A DNA stretch of 64,000 nt from positions 487,501-551,500 of the forward strand of contig JACJYE010000001.1 in assembly GCA_020636255.1 (NCBI GenBank), in the 5' to 3' direction. Numbering within the stretch: position 1 is the stretch's first letter; each line of letters begins with the position of its first letter. The DNA is from Lewinellaceae bacterium (GTDB taxonomy: Bacteria > Bacteroidota > Bacteroidia > Chitinophagales > Saprospiraceae). Position numbers and translations under genes: made by a program. Positions 38,883 to 45,908 of this stretch are shown one piece after another. Below the pieces are notes generated by a model. It ran no database searches. It was given only the letters and a program-made list of their open reading frames with translations, and was not told where the DNA came from.

Positions 38883-38906
38883 TTAGTGATGTGTTTGAAT
38901 CACTAA
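38883..38906. promoter_or_regulatory. Palindromic operator candidate TTAGTGAT-N8-ATCACTAA
   Basis: Perfect 8-nt arms 17 nt upstream of the CBS gene start. The arms share TTAGTG/CACTAA with the palindrome at 16550-16570 near the other CBS genes. A dimeric regulator of the Crp/Fnr kind would suit this geometry (inference). The rest of the interval 38624-38882 holds no gene that I can support. Confidence 0.45.
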
Positions 38907-38922
38907 CTAAAAATCGCAAAAG

Positions 38923-39384
38923 ATGAACGTCCTAGCACCTGTAAAATCGCTTATGGCCACCAACCTTATCACCGTCGGGCCTGAAGACAAGCTCACGGTG
39001 GTAAAGGAGATTTTTGAAAAGAACAAGATCCACCACATTCCGGTAGTGCACTACAAGGAAATGATCGGCCTGATCAGCAAGACTGATTTTATATACTTCC
39101 TCCGTGGGTTCAACCGCAATGAGGAGGACCGCTTTGTCAACGAAGCGAGGCTGCGCGCCTACAAGGCCGAGGATATTATGACAAAGGGGCTGGCAAAGCT
39201 AAACCCTAACGCACGGATAAATGTGGCGCTGGAGATTTTCCTGGAAAACCGCTTTCATGCTGTTCCGGTAGTTGAAGATAATGGCGACCTGGTGGGTATC
39301 CTCACCACGTTCGACATCATCAAGGCGTTGGCTACGGAAGAAGTGACCGCCAAGCAAATACTTGACAGCAACAAACTCCGTTAA
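38923..39384 (+). CDS. CBS-domain-pair protein (copy 3)
   Basis: 153 aa, two CBS motifs ('APVKSLMATNLITVGPEDKLTVVKEIF' and 'RFHAVPVVEDNGDLVGILTTFDIIKAL'), related to the tandem pair at 16716-17610 but with a short C-terminal extension (TAKQILDSNKLR). The universal-stress-protein fusion gene starts 9 nt after its stop, so the two probably form an operon under the palindrome at 38883. CBS and Usp domains both bind adenine nucleotides, so the pair may sense energy state together (inference). Confidence 0.88.
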   Translation: MNVLAPVKSLMATNLITVGPEDKLTVVKEIFEKNKIHHIPVVHYKEMIGLISKTDFIYFLRGFNRNEEDRFVNEARLRAYKAEDIMTKGLAKLNPNARINVALEIFLENRFHAVPVVEDNGDLVGILTTFDIIKALATEEVTAKQILDSNKLR

Positions 39385-39393
39385 ACCTGCAGA

Positions 39394-40491
39394 ATGCCAC
39401 TGCACATAAAGTTACTGGGCATCGGCTGCCGGAAGAGCAGAGCGCTGAAAAACAACCTGTACAGAGCGCTGGCCCGCCTTCCCGAACTTGAGGTTGAGGT
39501 GGAAGAGATTACCAATGTCCATGACATACTGGAGTATCAGATCGCCGCAGCGCCAGCCCTGCTCATCAACGGGCTGCCTGCCTATCAGGATGAAGTGCCG
39601 GAAGTGGAAGAACTTTACCTTTTATTGAAGCAATATCAGCAAAAGCAAAGGCCCATGAAAAAACTACTCGTCCCAACCGATTTTTCAGATGTTGCCGCCA
39701 ATGCTTATCGCTTTGCACAGAAACTGGCTTCCGAAGGCGATTGGGAGATAGAGGTGTTGCACGCCTACCATCCTTCCTTCGATTACAGCAACCCGTACCT
39801 CGATATGCCTGCTGCTGAGTTCGACGCCGTCAAACGGGAACTGATGGATCATTTTATCAGCGAACATGCTCTTGAAGAGGGAGGCCAGGCTGTTACAACG
39901 GTAGCGCCCAAAACGGAGCTGCGCATCGGCTTCGCCGGCGAAGAGATCGTCCGCGATTCGAAACAGGCGGGCCTCATTATCATGGGTACTACGGGCCAGG
40001 GCAACCTCATGGAGCAGGTTTTCGGCAGCGTCTCTACTTACGTCGCCCAACATGCGCATTGCCCGGTCCTGCTCGTTCCCGGCAGCTGCCAGTGCGGCGG
40101 CTTCAGCGATATCGTATATGCCAGCAACTATCAGGCTGCCGATGAAGCCGTGCTGGGCCGCGTGGCCGAAACCATCGGCATCAAAGAAGCGACAATACAT
40201 TTCGTCCACGTTACCGAAGAGGAGAATAAACCTTATCATGCGGAGCAAAAAGGGGAAAAGCGCGCCTCGAAGGCCGGGGGCAAGCCAAAGGTGAGCATCC
40301 AGGCCGTAGAAGTGGAATGCAGCGATACCCAGGAAGGTATACTGCGCTATGCCGAAGAGGCAGGCGCCAGCATCATCGTCGTAGGTACGGTCCACCGCAA
40401 CCTGTTGGAACGTTTGTTCCATCGCAGCCTGACCAAAAGCCTGACCTTTCATACGACGATCCCCCTTATGGTCTTACATTATGATGATTAG
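39394..40491 (+). CDS. Thioredoxin-like-Usp-Usp fusion protein
   Basis: 365 aa. Residues about 1-85 form a small thioredoxin-fold domain of the MTH895/'redox-active disulfide protein' type; the active-site CxxC has become CRKS (GIGCRKSRAL), so the second Cys is missing. Two universal stress domains follow: the first (about 88-226) keeps the ATP-binding pattern G-x2-G-x9-G-S (GTTGQGNLMEQVFGS); the second (about 233-365) has a degenerate loop (GTVHRNLLERLFHRS). It is cytoplasmic and probably regulatory. It sits downstream of the CBS gene, and a nested palindromic element follows its stop immediately. Confidence 0.88.
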   Translation: MPLHIKLLGIGCRKSRALKNNLYRALARLPELEVEVEEITNVHDILEYQIAAAPALLINGLPAYQDEVPEVEELYLLLKQYQQKQRPMKKLLVPTDFSDVAANAYRFAQKLASEGDWEIEVLHAYHPSFDYSNPYLDMPAAEFDAVKRELMDHFISEHALEEGGQAVTTVAPKTELRIGFAGEEIVRDSKQAGLIIMGTTGQGNLMEQVFGSVSTYVAQHAHCPVLLVPGSCQCGGFSDIVYASNYQAADEAVLGRVAETIGIKEATIHFVHVTEEENKPYHAEQKGEKRASKAGGKPKVSIQAVEVECSDTQEGILRYAEEAGASIIVVGTVHRNLLERLFHRSLTKSLTFHTTIPLMVLHYDD

Positions 40492-40772
40492 TAACAATCA
40501 AAAAATTAGTTCGACGGTTTTGCGATGTGGCGTAAGCTGGAAGTTTGTTACTATTCAGCATGCGGCCTAAAATACTCCTGAAGCAAAATTTTGTAGGCTT
40601 TTTCTTGTCTAACCCCTTCTCATTCCCCTTGAAAGGGGAAGGGCGGATTACAAAATTTTGCTTCAGGCCGTAAATCACCATGATGCTGAATAGTAACGGA
40701 AGTTTTAGAAAAACCGGAAGACAAGCTACATCGCAAAATCTCTAGTGAAGAACTTATTTTTTGAACACTACT
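40492..40772. mobile_element. Nested palindromic MITE-like element, copy E of the dispersed family
   Basis: A concentric set of inverted repeats. The outer arms contain the family sequences AATCAAAAAATTAGTTC/GAACTTATTTTTTGAAC and TTTTGCGATGTGGC/GCTACATCGCAAAATC. The middle arms are GTTACTATTCAGCATG (40547-40562) and GCTGAATAGTAAC (40685-40697). The inner arms are perfect over 19 nt (40577-40595 with 40649-40667). The core is TTCCCCTT-GA-AAGGGGAA (40623-40640). The whole 280-nt segment can fold on itself, has no coding potential and begins right after the Usp stop codon, separating that gene from its terminator. It looks like one element inserted within another. Confidence 0.75.
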
Positions 40773-40808
40773 CAGCGAAGAATAGCGTTACCTCTTGTGC
40801 TCAAACAT

Positions 40809-40848
40809 AAGCCCACCATGGCCGAACAGGCTGTGGCGGGCTTTTTTC
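40809..40848 (+). terminator. Intrinsic terminator downstream of the CBS-Usp operon
   Basis: A 15-bp stem with one mismatch and two G-T pairs (AAGCCCACCATGGCC at 40809-40823, GGCTGTGGCGGGCTT at 40829-40843), a five-base loop and a run of six T. The U-tract is on the plus strand, so it serves the CBS-Usp transcript, even though the nested palindrome now lies between it and the Usp stop. It lies 29 nt before the end of the convergent Usp gene. Confidence 0.85.
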
Positions 40849-40877
40849 GTTTCAGCAGCGTTCTTGCCGGAGTCGCC

Positions 40878-41723
40878 TCACTGTGCCTCAGCATCCTCCC
40901 TCTCGGGTACGAGAAGCAGCGGCAGCGAGCTGTTCCAGACCAGGTGGCGGGCAAGCCGCCCGTGTAGCAGGCGCTCCGGAAAAGTGCGCCTGGGCAGATA
41001 CAGGGCCAGCCAGTCGGCAGGGTTCTGGGCCAGATAGTACTGAATGCCGGATCTGACAGATTCGTTATGCACCGTGGTAGTGCCTCCTACGCCTCCGCTT
41101 TGTTGCAGGGTTCCCCCGGGATGGCCCCCTCCTTCCGGCAACATGTCCACGTTAAAGGCCTCGATTTTGGCGCCCAATTCCCGGGCCAGGTTCTTCAGTG
41201 AAGGCGGGGTTCCGGCTTCTTTCAATCCCCCTTCTACGGCCAGCGCAATGGTTTTCGGCCGTTTGTAGTTCACTTCCTCCGGGACGAGCAGGGCAGGGCA
41301 TGGGATTTTGCCAATAAGGTGTGTTGTAACGCTGCCGAACAGATAGTCACGGAGCTGGTGGTTGGCGTGCCCGCCCACGACGAGCAGGCCGGCCCCTATA
41401 TCCCTGGCCGTGGCTGCAATGGCGCTGGAAATACCGCCGTTGGCCACCAGATACGCTTCGGGCAGGGCCTTGGTGAGGGTTTCATGAGGGCCGTAATGCG
41501 GGTAGTTCATCGTAAAGCGCCTGAGGCGCTCGCGGTAAGCTTCATTCTCCCGCCTGACCATGGCCTGGCGTTGTTTTTCGCTTACCGTCTCTTCTGCTTC
41601 GGTAGCGGTATTGACGTATAATACGTTAAGTGATGCTCCGGTTTCAATACTCAGCCAGAGGGCATATTCATAAGCATTGCCGGATGCCGGCGAAAAATCG
41701 ATTGCAACAAGGATCTTTTTCAT
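40878..41723 (-). CDS. Tandem universal stress protein
   Basis: 281 aa from the ATG at 41723. Two Usp domains: the first (about 1-145) starts 'MKKILVAIDFSPASGNAYEYALWLS' and carries the ATP-binding loop 'VVGGHANHQLRDYLFGS'; the second (about 150-275) is shorter and has a degenerate loop (YLPRRTFPERLLHGR). Probably a cytoplasmic dimer-like protein that senses ATP. It is convergent with the CBS-Usp operon and divergent from the EAD-like gene, so this part of the window contains two separate Usp transcription units. Confidence 0.9.
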   Translation of the reverse strand: MKKILVAIDFSPASGNAYEYALWLSIETGASLNVLYVNTATEAEETVSEKQRQAMVRRENEAYRERLRRFTMNYPHYGPHETLTKALPEAYLVANGGISSAIAATARDIGAGLLVVGGHANHQLRDYLFGSVTTHLIGKIPCPALLVPEEVNYKRPKTIALAVEGGLKEAGTPPSLKNLARELGAKIEAFNVDMLPEGGGHPGGTLQQSGGVGGTTTVHNESVRSGIQYYLAQNPADWLALYLPRRTFPERLLHGRLARHLVWNSSLPLLLVPEREDAEAQ

Positions 41724-41846
41724 GTGTCGGGAATCTGCTTTTTCCCAAAAAATAAAAGGTTTCAAGGCTACCGGCAATGAGTTTTGGCACTCCCTCAACA
41801 GTATTGCAGAAAAATGAATATTTTTAGGCAAAGCTTTTTTCCGAAC

Positions 41847-42449
41847 ATGAATACCGCCGAACAGGCTTACGAATCGGCCATTCAGGCCATTGAAAACAAC
41901 CGGCTTTCCGATGCTATCGGCCAGTTACAGGACTTCGCCAGGCGTTATAGCCCATCAAAAGAAGCCGCCATCCGGATGCAGCGCTCCGAATGGAACGCCC
42001 TGGAAGAAGAGGCCCTCATAATGGGTGAGACATCAGGCATCAGGGAACGGCGCAGCAGCCTGAAGCTGCAGCTCATACGCCTCGCCGAAGCGATCCGAAA
42101 AGAGGCCCGGGATGCCGGCCCGCCCCCTGCCCGGGCAGAACAAAGCCCCGGCGCCACCGATAAGGCCATTCCTCCGGCTCAGCCTGCAACACCGCGATAC
42201 GATACGGCCGCACTGCGCCACCTCTTCCGGCAGGGCCAACCCGGCCGCCTCATCGAACAACTCATTACACTTACCGAAGGTAACAGGGGTTTCTACGACC
42301 GCAGCCTACTGCTGGAACAACAGTGGAAAGAGATCAGTGAAGATGAAAAATTCAATACTGCCAGCCCCGATAATATCAGTATACGAAAGAACCAGCTGAA
42401 TAAAGGGCTGCTGGAGCTGATACGCGATATGGAAGGGGAGATGGAGTAA
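41847..42449 (+). CDS. Protein with two EAD11-like effector-associated domains
   Basis: 200 aa from the ATG at 41847 (an in-frame ATG at 41814 is possible). Two similar helical domains: about residues 1-85 (AIQAIENNRLSDAIGQLQDFARRY...SSLKLQLIRLAEAI) and about 122-198 (LRHLFRQGQPGRLIEQLITLTEGNRGFYDRSLLLEQQWKEI...NQLNKGLLELIRDM), joined by a Pro/Ala-rich linker. The pattern 'small helix, G-x-x-x-x-L, two-helix, RY/QW, N-x-L..LL' matches effector-associated domain 11, an adaptor of bacterial NTPase-dependent conflict systems. No effector is fused, so it may be a stand-alone adaptor. The family call is by pattern, not by search. Confidence 0.6.
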   Translation: MNTAEQAYESAIQAIENNRLSDAIGQLQDFARRYSPSKEAAIRMQRSEWNALEEEALIMGETSGIRERRSSLKLQLIRLAEAIRKEARDAGPPPARAEQSPGATDKAIPPAQPATPRYDTAALRHLFRQGQPGRLIEQLITLTEGNRGFYDRSLLLEQQWKEISEDEKFNTASPDNISIRKNQLNKGLLELIRDMEGEME

Positions 42450-42482
42450 GGGCCTTACAATTGAACAAAACGAAAAAGAACC

Positions 42483-44024
42483 ATGATACAGCGAATAATT
42501 ACACTTATCGCACTTTTTACTTTAGCCGCCACCGGGGTGGCATACACTCAGCAAGGCTATACATACCAGGCAGACCTCAGCCAGATGAAAGGCAAACGCC
42601 TGGCCATTAAGCTCACCGTTCCCCCGGCCGGGCAGGACGTCATTAATTTCGTGTTTCCGACAGCTGTACCGGGCTATTATCAGAACGGCCTGCAATCCGG
42701 GCGGCTGGTATACAACCTGCAGGCCATGAACCTCCAGCACCAGCCCCTGCCCGTCGAGCAACTGTCTTTCAACCGCTGGCGCATAAAAGATGCCACGGCG
42801 CTGCGCTACATCGAATATGAGGTGGAGGACGTATGGAACCATAAGGGATATGCCAAATGGCCTGCTGCAGAGAACCTTTTTGTACAGGGCAAAGCTTACC
42901 TGCTCAATCCCGCAGCGCTGTTCGGATACATGGAAGGGAAGGAAAATTTTCCTTTTTACATCTACCTCACCCGCCCTCCTGGCCTGTTCGCCGCCAGCGG
43001 CCTGAACATCCGGAAAGACGCCAGCCGTGATGCTTTTTCCGCCGGCTCGTTCCAGGAACTGGCCGGCAAGCCTATCCTGTATACCAACCAGGAGCCCGTA
43101 TCTTTTCAGGTGGCCAATACAACCCTTGAAATCGGGGTGTTCTCCGAAAAAAAGGCCATCAGCCCACAACGCATTCAACAGGCCCTGGAACCGATGTTCA
43201 CCGCCCTGGCCCACTACATGGGCGGTGTAATGCCGGTAGATAAATATGCCTTCCTTTTCTTTTTTTATAATGGCGACGCCCTGAAGCCCGCAATGCTGGC
43301 GCACCACAATTCCAGCGTAATGGCCTGGCCCGAGCAATGGGGGTCACCCAAACAACGGCAAAAGGCGGAAAACCTGGAAGCGGAACTAAAAAAAGCGGCC
43401 TTCAGCGCTTTCCTGCACAGCTTATCGGTGCACGCTGCAGAAATGCGGCATTTCGATTTTGACACCCCCTCCGGCTCCGATCACCTGTGGCTGTACGAAG
43501 GCATGCCCGAATACCTCGGCTACCACGCTCAGGCCAGCGAAAAGCTCATCACGGAAGAAGTGTTCAACTGGTTCATCAACGATATGCTGGCCGGCATGAA
43601 GGATTACCGCCAGGATGTGCCCCTCACCGACATCAGCCGGGGCGTCTTTGGCGACATGGCCAACCAGCAAGGCAATATTATGTTCAAAGGTTTTGTCGTG
43701 AACCTGCTGCTCGACATCAGGCTAAGACAGTGGTCGGGCGGAAAAACAGGGCTCAAACAGCTGGCCGGAGAACTGGCAGCCCGCTACAGCAGTGGCAAAA
43801 CCTTCAAAGACAGCGAACTGTTCGACATCGTCGCCGGTATGACATCCCCGCAGGCCGGAGCATTCCTGAAGGCCTGCGCCGGCGGCGCGCAAGCCCTCCC
43901 CCTGAAGGACGTTTTCGGGTTGGTGGGTTATGAGTACGACCCTGCAACCAATAAAGTGCGCCCCAAGGAAGAGGCTACGGAAAAAGAGCTGGCGCTGAGG
44001 CAGGCATGGTTGTTCGGGGAGTAG
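42483..44024 (+). CDS. M61-like peptidase-fold protein lacking the catalytic motif
   Basis: 513 aa with a signal peptide (ITLIALFTLAATGVAYTQ). The N-terminal beta domain ('LAIKLTVPPAGQDVINFVFPTAVPGYY') and the helical catalytic-like domain follow the M61 glycyl-aminopeptidase plan. The zinc motif HExxH should lie near 'FSAFLHSLSVHA', but the first His and the catalytic Glu are replaced (SAFLH), while the third-ligand region 'LWLYEGMPEYLGYHAQ' is kept. It is therefore probably inactive as a metallopeptidase and may bind peptides or act as a scaffold. It lies 33 nt after the EAD-like gene and could be co-transcribed. Confidence 0.75.
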   Translation: MIQRIITLIALFTLAATGVAYTQQGYTYQADLSQMKGKRLAIKLTVPPAGQDVINFVFPTAVPGYYQNGLQSGRLVYNLQAMNLQHQPLPVEQLSFNRWRIKDATALRYIEYEVEDVWNHKGYAKWPAAENLFVQGKAYLLNPAALFGYMEGKENFPFYIYLTRPPGLFAASGLNIRKDASRDAFSAGSFQELAGKPILYTNQEPVSFQVANTTLEIGVFSEKKAISPQRIQQALEPMFTALAHYMGGVMPVDKYAFLFFFYNGDALKPAMLAHHNSSVMAWPEQWGSPKQRQKAENLEAELKKAAFSAFLHSLSVHAAEMRHFDFDTPSGSDHLWLYEGMPEYLGYHAQASEKLITEEVFNWFINDMLAGMKDYRQDVPLTDISRGVFGDMANQQGNIMFKGFVVNLLLDIRLRQWSGGKTGLKQLAGELAARYSSGKTFKDSELFDIVAGMTSPQAGAFLKACAGGAQALPLKDVFGLVGYEYDPATNKVRPKEEATEKELALRQAWLFGE

Positions 44025-44068
44025 ATGCCTGTTCAGTCGCCGCTAAGAAAGCTTCGATGCCAAGCTGG

Positions 44069-44320
44069 CTATTGAAATATGGTGGCGTTTCCAAACTGCC
44101 AGACTGACTTTGTGGTTGGTTTTTTTACTTTCAAAGGCATATCCAGTCGTTCGGGCATGAGCGTGAACTCAAAACCATTCTCATAGCCGGGCGCACCCAT
44201 AGCCTGCAAGCGTTTGGCCATGGTTTCTGCATAGCAGTTCTTACAACCGGCGCTGACCTTATTGCAGCCGGTGCTGGGGTTCCAGGTAGCTTCTGTCCAT
44301 TCTATTTTAGAGTATTTCAT
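44069..44320 (-). pseudogene. 5' fragment of a DUF5131 (phage Gp37/Gp68-like) gene
   Basis: 83 aa starting 'KYSKIEWTEATWNPSTGCNKVSAGCKNCYAETMAKRLQAMG', the conserved N terminus of the DUF5131 family, which has a radical-SAM-like Cys cluster. Full-length members are about 230-300 aa; here the frame stops soon after 'MPLKVKKPTTKSVW'. It is a truncated remnant. It adjoins the DGR template side of the locus, and DUF5131 genes occur on phages and mobile elements, in keeping with a patchwork accessory region. Confidence 0.75.
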
Positions 44321-44439
44321 TTTCTGGATGTTTGATACAGCAATACCCGGAGCTTTCGAAGCGGCTATCCCGGCCACCCTACCAGCGCCGGGTATCTGTC
44401 AATACTATTTGCCCCAAATACCTGGGGACGGGGCCACCC

Positions 44440-44479
44440 ATCTGTTCATTGGCAGCCATCCGGCTTTACTTATGAGCTA
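44440..44479. repeat. Left member of the DGR-flanking inverted repeat
   Basis: A 38-40 nt sequence next to the template repeat whose reverse complement lies next to the variable repeat at 45871-45908. The core 44459-44479 (TCCGGCTTTACTTATGAGC onward) is a perfect inverted match over 21 nt; the outer half matches with small indels. It overlaps the first three bases of the template repeat. Confidence 0.8.
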
Positions 44480-44600
44480 CGGGACGAAGGCTAGGCGGAA
44501 GCCTACGTTGTTGTTGCGGTTGTCGGGGTTGTTGCGGTTGCGATTTGCCGTCCGGCAGTTCTCCGCAGTGTTGTTCCAACTACCGCCGCGAATAACACGG
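44477..44600 (-). other. DGR template repeat (TR)
   Basis: 124 nt that match 45909-46032 except at 13 positions. On the minus (coding) strand every one of the 13 differing template bases is A; no C, G or T of the template is changed. Read in the frame of the target gene the template encodes RGGSWNNTAENCRTANRNRN and so on, with runs of Asn codons (AAC), the classic DGR layout for maximal diversification. It lies downstream of the reverse transcriptase remnant on the same strand. Confidence 0.95.
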
Positions 44601-44632
44601 TTCGAACCCTCGATGGATGCCCGTTTTCTTTT

Positions 44633-44806
44633 ATTAAGAGCTTGTTTGGAGTCCGCTTTTGATAGCGAAAAGCGTCAATTTTTTGGTGAGACAAGGCGTC
44701 TTTTTGAAGAGCGTATCCAAAGGTACGGTCAAAAAAGCAACGCAGTATCATCGAAAAAGTGGCCTTTGCAGCTCAAAGGGTGGCCTCCAAACAAGCTGTA
44801 GAGCTG
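44633..44806. repeat. Dispersed palindromic repeat, copy F, replacing the 3' half of the reverse transcriptase
   Basis: The ends are inverted: TTAAGAGCTTGTTTGGAG (from 44634) on the left and GGCCTCCAAACAAGCT (to about 44798) on the right. The same border occurs in copies A and D. The interior has no coding potential that I can support. The reverse transcriptase frame runs into the right end and stops inside the element. Confidence 0.7.
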
Positions 44807-45256
44807 CTTCCTTATTACATCATGGGCCAGGCTGTCAAAATATTTCCGGACGTCCAATTTTAGAAACCAGTTATAGCGCCGGTTAAAAGCCTTAGCCTGT
44901 TCCAGCGCCGCATAGGCGCCCTTTCCGATGCGGCTGGCGTAGCTATCGGCTATTTGCTTTTTTTCAAAACAGGGATGGCAAACGTTCATCAATGCGTGGT
45001 GCAACACCCGCTGGGCAAAGGGCGCCGCGCATATCTGCCGCTTTTTGGGATCATAAACGGTGAAGTAATGATAGCCGCCCACCGTTACTTCGCCCGACAG
45101 AATTTCCCCTTGCAGCCTGAGCAGGTTGAGCCGTAGATTTTTCCCATAGGCGGCCACCTCTTGCCGATATGCCTTGCCCTTTTGAGCTTTATAAAACGCC
45201 AGCTCGAGGTTTCCCATTTCGGCAATGGGCTCAATCAGGTATCCCTGCCGTTTCAT
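44729..45256 (-). pseudogene. DGR-type reverse transcriptase, N-terminal fragment
   Basis: 175 aa from the ATG at 45256, which overlaps the HRDC gene by 26 nt. It starts with the DGR-specific segment 'GYLIEPIAEMGNLELAFYKAQKGK', then 'FTVYDPKKRQICAAPFAQRVLHHALMNVCHPCFEKKQIADSYASRIGKGAYAALEQA' and motif A 'FLKLDVRKYFDS' with the first catalytic Asp. The frame then enters the palindromic repeat and stops. The (Q/S)GxxxSN motif, the YxDD catalytic box and the thumb, about half of a normal DGR RT, are absent from the locus. The enzyme cannot be active. Confidence 0.92.
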
Positions 45257-45698
45257 CCGGTTCCGTTTGATTGATAAAATATTTGGCAAAGCGTTCCACT
45301 TTTTTCTCTCCGATTCCCTTGATTGCAAGCATAGCTTTTTCCGTGATTTCATCCAGCTTGGCCAACTCCGCCAGCTCTTCGTCTGTGAAAATAATATAAG
45401 CAGAAATGCCCTCTTCAGTAGCTATCTTTTTTCTGGCTTCCCGCAGTTTGACAAATTTCTGGAACGTCGCTTCATCCAGCACCTTGCGGTAATCCACCTT
45501 CGCCCTGGTCTTTTTATCCTCCGAACCTGGATATACCCGCTCGATATAGCGCACGCAGAAACACCAATACGCTCCGTTTTCGTTATTAATCAGCTTATTT
45601 TCGACTTCCAGTATTTTGTTCCCCCGCAGAAAGGCATTCATCTCCTGCAGGGCGTTTCCGCTATCGCCGACTGGAATAGTAAAGAGTTTTATTTGCAT
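45231..45698 (-). CDS. HRDC-domain DGR accessory protein
   Basis: 155 aa from the ATG at 45698. The N-terminal ~75 residues (MQIKLFTIPVGDSGNALQEMNAFLRGNKILEVENKLI...WCFCVRYIE) are typical of HRDC accessory proteins of DGRs. The C-terminal HRDC domain follows (about 85-150: 'LREARKKIATEEGISAYIIFTDEELAELAKLDEITEKAMLAIKGIGEKKVERFA'), a nucleic-acid-binding fold found in RecQ and RNase D. In DGRs it replaces or complements Avd and presumably helps RT engage its RNA template. It overlaps the RT start and lies downstream of the target gene. It appears intact although its RT partner is broken. Confidence 0.92.
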   Translation of the reverse strand: MQIKLFTIPVGDSGNALQEMNAFLRGNKILEVENKLINNENGAYWCFCVRYIERVYPGSEDKKTRAKVDYRKVLDEATFQKFVKLREARKKIATEEGISAYIIFTDEELAELAKLDEITEKAMLAIKGIGEKKVERFAKYFINQTEPDETAGIPD

Positions 45699-45908
45699 AA
45701 AAACCCGTTTTTCATCTCGAAGCCCAGATGGAGGGTACTTCGAAAGCGTCATCAATCTTAAAAATATTCCGGCCGGCTTCGCCGGAATTGGTTCAGGGCG
45801 CTCGCTGTCTCAAAAAATGAACAGTCGGCTCGTCCCTCGCCTCCCTCTCATTTTTTTCAACAACTCGCTCTAGCTCATAAGTAAAGCCGGAATGAACTGC
45901 CAACAGAA
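45699..45908 (-). other. Spacer between variable repeat and HRDC gene, with the right DGR-flanking inverted repeat
   Basis: The 38 nt at 45871-45908 are the reverse complement of the sequence flanking the template repeat (44440-44479), with a perfect 21-nt core. In DGRs the region just 3' of the variable repeat normally holds the homing-initiation signal and a hairpin or cruciform. No gene is evident in the remainder. Confidence 0.75.

Noticed and set aside
44595..44610. A 'ggttcgaaccc' string resembling the T-loop of a tRNA
   Set aside because: No acceptor, D or anticodon arms can be drawn around it; it is the edge of the template repeat.
44262..44801. A 179-codon plus-strand frame across the template repeat and palindromic element
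   Set aside because: It crosses unrelated segments (DUF5131 fragment, TR, repeat) in a single accidental frame and has no domain signature.
44729..45256. Retron or group II intron reverse transcriptase
   Set aside because: The N-terminal segment (IEPIAEMGNLELAFYKAQKGK, DSYASRIGKGAYAALE) is specific to DGR enzymes, and an adenine-mutagenised TR/VR pair and HRDC gene are adjacent.
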